DNA of 59,586 bases from Bacteroidales bacterium (GTDB taxonomy: Bacteria; Bacteroidota; Bacteroidia; Bacteroidales; UBA12077): the NCBI GenBank assembly GCA_021108325.1, contig JAIORB010000141.1, positions 1-59,586 of the forward strand, given 5' to 3'. The notes below the pieces were generated by a model that was given only the letters and a program-made list of their open reading frames with translations, made no database searches and was not told the DNA's origin. The first letter of the stretch is position 1, and each line of letters opens with the position of its first letter. A program made the translations under genes and the position numbers. Shown one piece after another: positions 53,460-59,586 of this stretch.

Positions 53460-53575
53460 ATTATAAAATGCCTAAAATGAACTAAAATGATAAAATTAAT
53501 AAAGAAATTTAGCAGCAACTCATTTTAACTTTTTAATTTTAGGCATTCATAAGTATTTTAGGCATTTTAAATTTC
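53460..53575. repeat. Low-complexity intergenic repeat
   Basis: Phrases ATGCCTAAAATGAACTAAAA and, further right, ATTTTAGGCATTCATAAGTA and TTTTAGGCATTTTAAATTT form an imperfect inverted arrangement. The same kind of phrase fills 46408-46571. Confidence 0.45.
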
Positions 53576-53582
53576 AGATTGT

Positions 53583-53610
53583 AACCTAATATTAATTTTA
53601 AGCGTCATAC
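53583..53610 (+). promoter_or_regulatory. ECF-type promoter of the sigma gene at 53621
   Basis: AACC (53583-53586, in TGTAACC), exactly 16 bases, CGTCATAC (53603-53610). This is a textbook ECF layout (AAC -35, CGTC -10) and parallels 499-530. The predicted transcription start falls within a few bases of the TTG start codon. Confidence 0.7.
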
Positions 53611-53620
53611 TGAAAAAAGA

Positions 53621-54196
53621 TTGGGATTGAAACAAGACAAATACTATATCGAACGCGTTTTAAGAGGTGATATTAATGCTTTTACTTACCTGGTTGATGA
53701 ATATAAAGGTATGGTATATACAATCGCATTAAGAATGTTGAAAAATTCGGAAGATGCTGAAGAGCTGGCTCAAGATACATTTGTAAAGGCATTTAATTCG
53801 TTGAAAGATTTTAAATTTGAATCGAAATTTTCAACATGGTTATACAGGATAACGTATAATGGAGCAATTTCGAAATTAAGAAAAAAACAGATTGAGGTAT
53901 ATAATGTCGAAGATACAGTATTGCCTGATAGCGAAGTGGTTTCAGCATATAATGCCATAAACGAATTAACCAGAAATGAGCAAAAAAAATACATTAATGA
54001 GACAATTGAAAAGTTAAAGGAAGATGATGCTTTAATAATAACATTATACTATTTACAAGAAAATACAATTGAAGAAATTTGCGAAATTACAGGACTAACA
54101 CTCTCAAATGTAAAGGTAAAATTGCATAGGGCAAGAAAGCGATTTTACGATGAGCTAAAAATAATTTTAAAAGATGAAGTAAAAACAATTCTGTGA
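53621..54196 (+). CDS. ECF-type RNA polymerase sigma factor (RpoE-like)
   Basis: The 191-residue sigma factor has region 2 at about 20-90 (FTYLVDEYKGMVYTIALRMLKNSEDAEELAQDTFVKAFNSLKDF; FSTWLYRITYNGAISKLRK) and region 4 at about 130-185 (INETIEKLKEDDALIITLYYLQENTIEEICEITGLTLSNVKVKLHRARKRFY). It starts at TTG (53621, or TTG 53627), very close to the predicted transcription start, so the mRNA may be nearly leaderless. The next gene begins 1 nt after its stop and is probably its regulator. The promoter suggests autoregulation. Confidence 0.94.
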   Translation: MGLKQDKYYIERVLRGDINAFTYLVDEYKGMVYTIALRMLKNSEDAEELAQDTFVKAFNSLKDFKFESKFSTWLYRITYNGAISKLRKKQIEVYNVEDTVLPDSEVVSAYNAINELTRNEQKKYINETIEKLKEDDALIITLYYLQENTIEEICEITGLTLSNVKVKLHRARKRFYDELKIILKDEVKTIL

Positions 54197-54197
54197 T

Positions 54198-54614
54198 ATG
54201 AATAATAATAAATTTAATACCGATGAATTTACTAAGAAGTTAATTAGTAAAGGAGAGATTCAGCAACCTGATTCGGATTTTACAAAAAATGTAATGAGCC
54301 GAATATTAAAAGACCCGGCTATAAAGGTTAGCTTTATTACTAATGACGATAAACAAAGTAATATTTGGCTGGCTATATCGATGTGTATTATGGTAGTTGG
54401 TTTTTTTATTTTTTATTTTATAAAGCATGGATTGGATTTTTCTCAGGTTTCCGATGGATTTCAAACACCGGCATATCTTAGCGCATTTGCTGATTTCTTT
54501 TCGAAATTTTGGAACGAATTAAGTTTATCGCCTTATTTATTAATAGCCTTATTTGGAGTTATTCTTTTAGTTATCATGGATAAAACAATTGTAAAATATT
54601 TATATTCAATATAA
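54198..54614 (+). CDS. Membrane protein paired with the ECF sigma factor (putative anti-sigma)
   Basis: The 138-residue protein has a cytosolic N-terminal segment of about 50 residues (FTKKLISKGEIQQPDSDFTKNVMSRIL), one helix at about 53-74, a short outer loop and a second helix at about 113-130. The QPDSDFTKNVM pattern is common in Bacteroidota membrane proteins placed right after ECF sigma genes. No zinc-binding anti-sigma motif is present. The role as sigma inhibitor is inferred from position and topology. A strong terminator follows. Confidence 0.75.
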   Translation: MNNNKFNTDEFTKKLISKGEIQQPDSDFTKNVMSRILKDPAIKVSFITNDDKQSNIWLAISMCIMVVGFFIFYFIKHGLDFSQVSDGFQTPAYLSAFADFFSKFWNELSLSPYLLIALFGVILLVIMDKTIVKYLYSI

Positions 54615-54639
54615 AAAAGTTGTAACTGTTTCTTTATAA

Positions 54640-54667
54640 GGTCGTAAAGCGTTACGACCTTTTTTTA
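54640..54667 (+). terminator. Terminator of the sigma/membrane-protein pair
   Basis: GGTCGTAA-AGCG-TTACGACC followed by seven T's; an 8-bp perfect stem with a 4-nt loop. Confidence 0.9.
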
Positions 54668-54729
54668 TTTTTTTATTATAATCTTATTTTTTTAGATTTG
54701 GTTGAAATTAAATATATCCTTTCTTTAAA

Positions 54730-55293
54730 TTGAGATCAATAGATAATAAAATAATAGTAGAAGGAATTCGTAATCAGGATAAGCAAATTCTAAAAAGCAT
54801 ATACTTCGTTTATTTTCCAACCATAAAAAGATTTGTGTTAGATAATAGGGGCTCTGTACAGGATGCAAAGGATGTTTTTCAGGAAGGTATAATAATTATT
54901 TATAGAAAGATAAAAGATAATAAATTAAAATTATCATCCTCGTTTAAATCATATTTATACTCTGTTTGCCGATATGTTTGGATAAAACATTTGTCGAGGC
55001 AGAAAGAGAATATCGAAAATCAGAATATTTATATTGAATACGATAATATTCCTGACATAACGATAGATGAGTATAAAAAAAACGAACAATATAAATTATA
55101 TCAAAAACATTTTAAAAGACTTGAAAAAGATTGTCAAAAATTATTATTATTATTTTTAAAAAAGGTACCTTTAAAAGATATAGCTGAAGAGTTAGGAATA
55201 GGTAGTCAGCAATATATAAAACGCAAAAAATATAAATGTAAAGAACAACTTGTGCGATATATTAAGAGTGATCCGAATTATAAAGAAGAGTGA
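54730..55293 (+). CDS. ECF-type sigma factor of the CHAT-linked module
   Basis: The 187-residue protein starts at TTG (54730). Region 2 is at about 20-90 (KSIYFVYFPTIKRFVLDNRGSVQDAKDVFQEGIIIIYRKI; FKSYLYSVCRYVWIKHLSRQ) and region 4 at about 125-180 (LEKDCQKLLLLFLKKVPLKDIAEELGIGSQQYIKRKKYKCKEQLVRYI). It is typical of the sigma-70 family genes that Bacteroidota place before membrane TPR genes. Its stop overlaps the next start (TGATG). No AACC-N16 ECF promoter was seen upstream, unlike the other two ECF genes here. It is separated from the preceding pair by a terminator. Confidence 0.92.
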   Translation: MRSIDNKIIVEGIRNQDKQILKSIYFVYFPTIKRFVLDNRGSVQDAKDVFQEGIIIIYRKIKDNKLKLSSSFKSYLYSVCRYVWIKHLSRQKENIENQNIYIEYDNIPDITIDEYKKNEQYKLYQKHFKRLEKDCQKLLLLFLKKVPLKDIAEELGIGSQQYIKRKKYKCKEQLVRYIKSDPNYKEE

Positions 55294-56036
55294 TGGAGAA
55301 TGAATTCGATTTGATAGAGAAGTATTTAATGAATGAAATGTCGGTTAGGGAACAAGTAGAATTTGAAGAATCGTTAAGAAGTGATCCTGATTTGATGAAA
55401 GAATTTTTGCTTAGAAAAAATATTAACGATGCCATAATTGAAGAAGATGTTCTTAGTTTAAGAAATAACTTGAATGAAATAGTTAATACCGAACCTGTCA
55501 CAACAAGAATAATCAAAAAATCATATATATATTCTGCTGTTGCCGCTGTTATTATTTTAATTGTTGTGATTGCAAATATTTATATTTTCCCATTAGGGCA
55601 AATGAATAAGCATGAAGTTTTTCAATACTATTATTCTGCATATCCTGCAGTTATGAGTTTCAGATCTCCTGTGGATCAAACTGAAATTGAAAAGATATTA
55701 TATGATGCATTTAATTATTATGATGACGGAAAGTACGAGATGGCTTCTAAATATTTTAAGCAGGTATTGGAAAAGGATAGCACAAATTATATGAGTCAGT
55801 TTTATTTATCTGTTTGCGAAATTGAGAAAAATAATTTGAGTGAAGCCGAAGAATATTTAAATGATCTGATCTTAAAAAAAGATCATATTTTCCGGGAACA
55901 ATCTTATTGGTATCTGGCACTTGTTTATTTAAAACAAAATGAGATGATTAGTGCTGAAAATATCTTAAAAAAAATAGTTAAGGAAAATATGATACAGAAA
56001 TCTGATGCACAGCTTATTTTAAAGATTCTTTATTAG
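55293..56036 (+). CDS. Membrane TPR protein, putative anti-sigma partner
   Basis: The 247-residue protein (ATG 55293, overlapping the sigma stop by 1 nt; the GTG at 55290 is an alternative) has a cytosolic N-terminal domain of about 75 residues. This starts ENEFDLIEKYLMNEMSVRE and continues EFEESLRSDPDLMKEF, a pattern seen in many Bacteroidota anti-sigma-like proteins. One transmembrane helix lies at about 78-99, preceded by RIIKK (N-in by charge). The periplasmic C-terminus has TPR motifs (AFNYYDDGKYEMASKYFKQVLEKDS; AEEYLNDLILKKDHIFREQSYWYLALVYLKQ). It lacks a zinc anti-sigma motif. A role in holding the sigma factor and sensing through the TPR domain is inferred. Its 3' end overlaps the convergent CHAT gene by 23 nt. 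Confidence 0.82.
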   Translation: MENEFDLIEKYLMNEMSVREQVEFEESLRSDPDLMKEFLLRKNINDAIIEEDVLSLRNNLNEIVNTEPVTTRIIKKSYIYSAVAAVIILIVVIANIYIFPLGQMNKHEVFQYYYSAYPAVMSFRSPVDQTEIEKILYDAFNYYDDGKYEMASKYFKQVLEKDSTNYMSQFYLSVCEIEKNNLSEAEEYLNDLILKKDHIFREQSYWYLALVYLKQNEMISAENILKKIVKENMIQKSDAQLILKILY

Positions 56037-58821
56037 TTTTTTTGTTTTTAACCAAAAGTAAAATTCCAATTGTTAAAAGGAGAAAAATAATTCCAGCATA
56101 AATAAAATGCTTTTTATAAGAAGCAAATAATGCATTATTATTTCCGATAACAACATAACCCGACCAAAAGTAAGGGTGAGCTTTTAACTGGTCAGCATTA
56201 TTGATAAAATCTATTTTTGATTTTTGAAGAGATTCAGATTTTGTTTTGCCTTTTAGTAAGTTCTCATAAAAAGATGTCATTAACTTAACTCCTGATTTGT
56301 CTTCAACTGACCAAAGGGTCATTATTATAGAAGGACAACCTGAATATATAAAACCCCTGGCCATACTCATCACACCTTCGCCACGGTGTAATTTACCACT
56401 TCCGCTATTACATGAGCTTAAAACAGCCATACGGCTATTTAATTTCATATTATATAATTCGTAAGTGTTCAGAAAACCGTCTTCAATGCTGTCTTCATTT
56501 TGCGTAAACGCCATTTTCGAATACATCGGATTCTGATCATCCATTATAGTATGCATGGCCAAATGAAGAATATCATATTGAGAAGCCACTTTTTTAAAAG
56601 TTTTTTCATTAGCATCAAAATCCAGGTACAGATCACCATCAATAAGTTCTGATACTTTTTGAACTTCATCTTTAATGCCTTTTAACGGAAATAGTCTTTC
56701 TCTGTATTCTTGGCGGAATGATGAGAATTTATCAGGTAATCCGCTGATATTGTTATATGTAGGAGCAAATGCCCCTAGTTTCTTATCTGCTCTTTTAGTA
56801 ACATCACTATTTTCAAATAAAAATGTAGCTGAATACGAATAGTTAAAATTATTACTATACAATAAATATGGCAAAGCCTTATAACTTATGCGTTTAAACG
56901 AAATATTTTCAGTGGTTAATACTTCAAATGGCAAGTATGCCAGTTTTCCATCAGGAATTAGAATTAAATTTTTATTGATTATTCTATTTTCGATTGGTTT
57001 AAGCAACTTATTGTAAATAAAAAATGATGATTCCTGGTATTGTTTGAATTCATCAAAACCATGACTTGAAAAGTTGTTATTCGATAAGGATTGTAATAAG
57101 TTATCCAGATGATTATGGAATGACTGATCTATGTTTTGTGCAAAAATATCAGATTCTTTTTTGCCAATTAAAATCGTGTAAATTTTATCACCGGTTAAGA
57201 AATACTCTATTAGTAAATCTTTTCGGCTTAATTTTTTCTGTATGTCTTCAATCTTTAATGTATTCTGTATATGTTTTAATGAATGATATCTTTGAAAATT
57301 ATTTTCAAGATAAATTGCAAGATCATCAAGTTTTTGCTTTTTCTCGAAAAGGTATTTATGCCAGTATTCTAATTTATTCCGGTCAGGATTCTTTTTCTTA
57401 TTTTCTTCATATATCAGTTCTTCGTAAGTCCATATAGATTTTTCAAGTTGTTTTTCCTTATTGATTAACGAATCAGGAATACCCCCAATATTTAAAGCAT
57501 GAATATTTTTTAAAGCTTCGGTTAAAATTGCCGATTTGCCCGATTCGCTATAGTTAAATGCTTTTTCAAGATATTTTTGTTCATTAGTTAATTTATATAA
57601 CTCGTAACTTGTTTGTAAAGCATTCGAAAATGTTTCAAACTCATTATCGGCCAAAAATAATTTGCTTTCTTCGCTCAAATACCCTGACCTGATCAGATTA
57701 ATGGCTTCTGTTGCCCGATCGTAAGTTGCTAAACTTAGTTTGTAATTACTTATATTTTTGTTTTGCGTTCCCAATATTGAAAGAGCATAAGCCTTATTTT
57801 TTAAAGAACTTAACAAATGTGTTTTAGAGAGAACCTGATTAATTTCAGGATTTGAACTTAAGCTGGTATTATTAAATTCAGGCGATAAGGCAATTAACGA
57901 TTTTTGAAAATAAAATAAGGCGCTGTCAGTATTATTATTCTTTAGATGGAACTCTCCAATATTATTATAACAATTTGATAAGTAAGGGTGAGTTTCTCCA
58001 AAGTTTTTTCGATAAATATCGAGAGCCAAGTGGAGATAATTTAATCCAGTTAAACTATCATTTGATATAATTAAAAATGATGCATAATTCATATAGGGTA
58101 ATGCATACCTATAATTATTAATGTCGTAATATTTATCTACAATTTCAATTGCTTTCAAATAATAGTCTTGTGCTTTTTTGTAGTTTTCGGTTTTTTTATA
58201 ACATTGGGCCAAATTCCCCAAGGTTATGAATGTTAGTTTGTTTTCTTCTTTTAAATCAAGACTCTTATAAAAATATTTTATTGCATCTATATAATCCTTA
58301 TTTTTTCTATATATATTTCCCAGATTATTATAAGATGATGATAGTTGATTTTTGAATTTTACAGAGTCACTTTTAAAGATACTAATTGCCCTTAAATGAT
58401 AGTCTTTGGCTTTTGCGAAATCTTGCTGTATGTAAAAGATATTGGCTTTATTTCCATAAACATAGGCTAGTAACGACAGGTTAGAATTTAATTTATATAT
58501 TTCTTCAGCTTTATTATAACAATTAATAGCATCATTATATTTCCCCAGTAATTTATTTATAATTCCAAGGCTTTGGTATGAATATGCTAACAGGGTACTG
58601 TTAATTATGGCTGCATTTTCATATAAATTAACAGCATTTTGAGTATAGTATAAAGCACTGTCCAGTTTTCCTGTTCTTCCAAAGTCCAATCCCGTGTTAT
58701 AGAATAATTCTGCTTTTTCAAGTATTTTAATGTTTTCAAGACTGTCAGGGGATTGATTAACAGCTTGCACATTTACCGAAATAAACAGGAATAATATAAA
58801 AAGTAAATTTTTTAAATGCAT
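56014..58821 (-). CDS. Secreted, membrane-anchored TPR-CHAT protease
   Basis: The 935-residue protein has a signal peptide (MHLKNLLFILFLFISVNVQA) and about ten TPRs (about 30-400, e.g. SYNNLGNIYRKNKDYIDAIKYFYKSL). A helical linker leads to a CHAT (caspase-HetF-associated) domain at about 640-900. The catalytic dyad is visible: His757 in ILHLAMHT and Cys804 in VLSSCNSGSGK, with GEGVMSMARGFIYSGCPSI and SLWSVEDK-like motifs. A C-terminal helix (907-925, YAGIIFLLLTIGILLLV) ends in basic KNKK, so the protease faces the periplasm. CHAT proteins are caspase-like Cys proteases. The convergent sigma/membrane-TPR pair suggests that the latter is a substrate; this is inference. Confidence 0.93.
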   Translation of the reverse strand: MHLKNLLFILFLFISVNVQAVNQSPDSLENIKILEKAELFYNTGLDFGRTGKLDSALYYTQNAVNLYENAAIINSTLLAYSYQSLGIINKLLGKYNDAINCYNKAEEIYKLNSNLSLLAYVYGNKANIFYIQQDFAKAKDYHLRAISIFKSDSVKFKNQLSSSYNNLGNIYRKNKDYIDAIKYFYKSLDLKEENKLTFITLGNLAQCYKKTENYKKAQDYYLKAIEIVDKYYDINNYRYALPYMNYASFLIISNDSLTGLNYLHLALDIYRKNFGETHPYLSNCYNNIGEFHLKNNNTDSALFYFQKSLIALSPEFNNTSLSSNPEINQVLSKTHLLSSLKNKAYALSILGTQNKNISNYKLSLATYDRATEAINLIRSGYLSEESKLFLADNEFETFSNALQTSYELYKLTNEQKYLEKAFNYSESGKSAILTEALKNIHALNIGGIPDSLINKEKQLEKSIWTYEELIYEENKKKNPDRNKLEYWHKYLFEKKQKLDDLAIYLENNFQRYHSLKHIQNTLKIEDIQKKLSRKDLLIEYFLTGDKIYTILIGKKESDIFAQNIDQSFHNHLDNLLQSLSNNNFSSHGFDEFKQYQESSFFIYNKLLKPIENRIINKNLILIPDGKLAYLPFEVLTTENISFKRISYKALPYLLYSNNFNYSYSATFLFENSDVTKRADKKLGAFAPTYNNISGLPDKFSSFRQEYRERLFPLKGIKDEVQKVSELIDGDLYLDFDANEKTFKKVASQYDILHLAMHTIMDDQNPMYSKMAFTQNEDSIEDGFLNTYELYNMKLNSRMAVLSSCNSGSGKLHRGEGVMSMARGFIYSGCPSIIMTLWSVEDKSGVKLMTSFYENLLKGKTKSESLQKSKIDFINNADQLKAHPYFWSGYVVIGNNNALFASYKKHFIYAGIIFLLLTIGILLLVKNKKTNKESLK

Positions 58822-59228
58822 TATTTCTTAGTTTGTACTTAAGGGCATTTCTAAAAATCATTTTTTATAAACCACAATGAACAAAAGTAATTTACCTTCC
58901 GTGAGATCGCTTTGCTTAGTTCATAATAAACACAAAGACTTTTAAATCAGAATATTACAAGCCTTGTGCTTTTTTTGTGTCCTTTGTGGTTAATTATTTT
59001 TTGAGTTTTTAGAGATTTCATTAATATATACTATAAAAATGCAAAAAAGTTTTAAAAAAAACAAAAAATAAGTACCAATAAATCAGGAGTTTATCTAAAT
59101 AAAATAAAAAAAGTTGAAAAAAAATTGAAAACAGGGGGTCACCTTTTGGTGATTTCCGGAATATATAGGTGAGAGGACATTAAAGATAAAAAGTTAAATA
59201 AATATTAAATTTTTAAAAAAAAGGAACT
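58822..59228. promoter_or_regulatory. Intergenic region with a GC-rich promoter-like island
   Basis: About 400 bp without a gene except the island at 59134-59167. The island has GGGGGTCACC (59134-59143), 16 bases containing GGTGATTTCCGG, then AATATATA. TCACC/GGTGA forms a small dyad around TTTT. In surroundings of about 20% GC the run of ten mostly G/C bases stands out. It may be an ECF-type promoter for the peptide gene at 59229. Left of it, AACCACAA (58870-58877) and TTGTGGTT (58984-58991) are parts of low-complexity phrases like those at 10.4 kb. Confidence 0.45.
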
Positions 59229-59381
59229 ATGAAAACATTAAAAAACATTTTCGGAATTGAAGAAACTAAAAAAACAATGAACAATTTTTCAAACAAACTT
59301 GATTTAAATGCAATGATAATGATAAAAGGTGGAGATGAAAATGAAGATTTATGGCCACCATCAACAAATGGAGGAAACTAA
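59229..59381 (+). CDS. Short peptide with a KGG leader motif (putative natural-product precursor)
   Basis: A 50-residue ORF preceded by AAGGA at a good Shine-Dalgarno distance. The N-terminal part (MKTLKNIFGIEETKKTMNNF, then SNKLDLNAMIMIKGG) resembles the leader of GG-Bacteroidales-type precursors (TIGR04149-like: Leu-rich, then a hydrophobic MxxIKGG). The C-terminal 15 residues after GG are DENEDLWPPSTNGGN, acidic with Trp and Pro-Pro. Cleavage after GG and further modification are inferred. Maturation genes, if any, lie right of the window. The dyad-containing island 62-95 bp upstream may be its promoter. It is too short for a family assignment to be firm. Confidence 0.65.
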   Translation: MKTLKNIFGIEETKKTMNNFSNKLDLNAMIMIKGGDENEDLWPPSTNGGN

Positions 59382-59424
59382 TAAAAGCACTCCCTTTCGA
59401 TTCAAATATACGTTCTTAAAGTGT

Positions 59425-59478
59425 TGGCCAACTCAATGTATATGCCCTGTCGAAGTATAATGTTGGGTTGGTCATTTT
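59425..59478 (+). terminator. Terminator-like stem-loop after the peptide gene
   Basis: TGGCCAACTCAA (59425-59436) can pair in RNA with TTGGGTTGGTCA (59463-59474), 12 bp with two G-U pairs and a 26-nt loop, followed by TTTTAT. Confidence 0.5.
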
Positions 59479-59489
59479 ATCGAAACTTG

Positions 59490-59549
59490 TCCCGAAAGTT
59501 TTCGGGATGAAACTTGAAACTTGAAATTTGGAATTTGAAACTTAAAACT
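59490..59549. repeat. TCCCGA-type palindrome followed by short tandem phrases
   Basis: TCCCGAAAGTTTTCGGGA at 59490-59507 (8-bp arms) is followed by repeated GAAACTTGAAA/TTTGGAATTTGAAAC phrases up to the next start codon. Same palindrome family as 10309, 11086, 25247 and 43229. Confidence 0.6.
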
Positions 59550-59586
59550 ATGGATACAAACTTTGAAATGATTGAAAAATATATCG
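59550..59586 (+). CDS. Start of a gene cut by the window end, anti-sigma-like N-terminus
   Basis: ATG 59550 opens a frame that reads MDTNFEMIEKYI and runs off the window. These 12 residues match the pattern of the start of the membrane TPR protein at 55293 (MENEFDLIEKYL), which suggests a second protein of that N-terminal class beyond the edge. Too short for any further claim. Confidence 0.45.
   Translation, partial: MDTNFEMIEKYI

Noticed and set aside
57066-57437. 123-codon plus-strand ORF
   Set aside because: Antisense to the CHAT gene; no signal, promoter or family similarity seen.

Overview
The window is about 59.6 kb of AT-rich chromosome from a member of the Bacteroidota, most likely a Bacteroidales/Marinilabiliales-type lineage. 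The evidence is promoters of the Bacteroidota type (TTTG, about 19 bases, TAnnTTTG; both tRNA promoters fit exactly), weak Shine-Dalgarno sites, and families typical of the phylum: GWxTD lipoprotein, a TonB receptor with a carboxypeptidase-like N-terminal domain, outer-membrane barrels with thrombospondin-3 repeats, Sus-free ECF sigma/membrane-protein pairs, a Bacteroidota-type ClpS and a KGG-leader peptide. No species can be named from sequence alone.

Layout. 1-2.6 kb: an ECF sigma factor with its own ECF-type promoter and a partner that joins an inner-membrane helix to a beta-barrel. 2.7-10.2 kb: lytic transglycosylase, uvrA, a LOG-family protein and two exported envelope proteins. 10.3-12.4 kb: smpB and miaA set in repeat-rich intergenic DNA. 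12.4-15.6 kb: a TonB-dependent receptor divergent from a frameshifted PAS/LuxR regulator, sharing a 16-bp palindrome that carries two opposing -7 boxes. 15.6-19.7 kb (minus): small membrane protein, then the bcp-recA-S9 peptidase operon. 19.9-24.8 kb (plus): TPR/beta-propeller protein, clpS, nfeD, floA and an FKBP-TPR protein. 24.8-25.4 kb: tRNA-Ser(GCT) and tRNA-Pro(TGG), each accompanied by a decayed copy into which short palindromes have been inserted. 25.7-30.8 kb: a one-polypeptide sensor/pseudokinase/NarL-type regulator, two small proteins, a divergent uracil-DNA glycosylase and a class IV aminotransferase. 31-35.5 kb: MacB-like export operon (ATPase, two permeases, adaptor). 35.7-41.6 kb: sodium/alanine symporter with a structured leader, a TPR hybrid histidine kinase and a SpoIIE-type phosphatase. 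41.7-49.8 kb: RlmD-type methyltransferase, an IS30-family element (26-bp ends, CAA target duplication), ABC-F ATPase, GWxTD protein, rlmB and a cytosolic histidine kinase. 49.9-52.9 kb: a small YDYQA-repeat exported protein, an MscS channel and an M64-type peptidase.

53-59.6 kb is the most unusual part. It begins with one ECF sigma/membrane-protein pair with a clear ECF promoter next to a DUF6249-like protein. It continues with a second ECF sigma gene overlapping a membrane TPR protein (anti-sigma-like), convergent with a secreted, membrane-anchored TPR-CHAT protease. Beyond the protease lie a 50-residue peptide with a KGG leader motif behind a GC-rich promoter-like island, and the first codons of a gene whose N-terminus resembles that of the membrane TPR protein. 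The topology places the CHAT protease on the same side of the membrane as the sensor domain of the putative anti-sigma protein. This suggests a protease-controlled sigma switch reminiscent of the TPR-CHAT/Csx30/sigma arrangement of type III-E CRISPR systems, but without any CRISPR component visible here; this is inference.

The rest is mostly housekeeping (DNA repair, translation quality control, RNA modification) mixed with envelope sensing and signalling. Short dispersed palindromes (TCCCGA...TCGGGA and others) recur between genes throughout.
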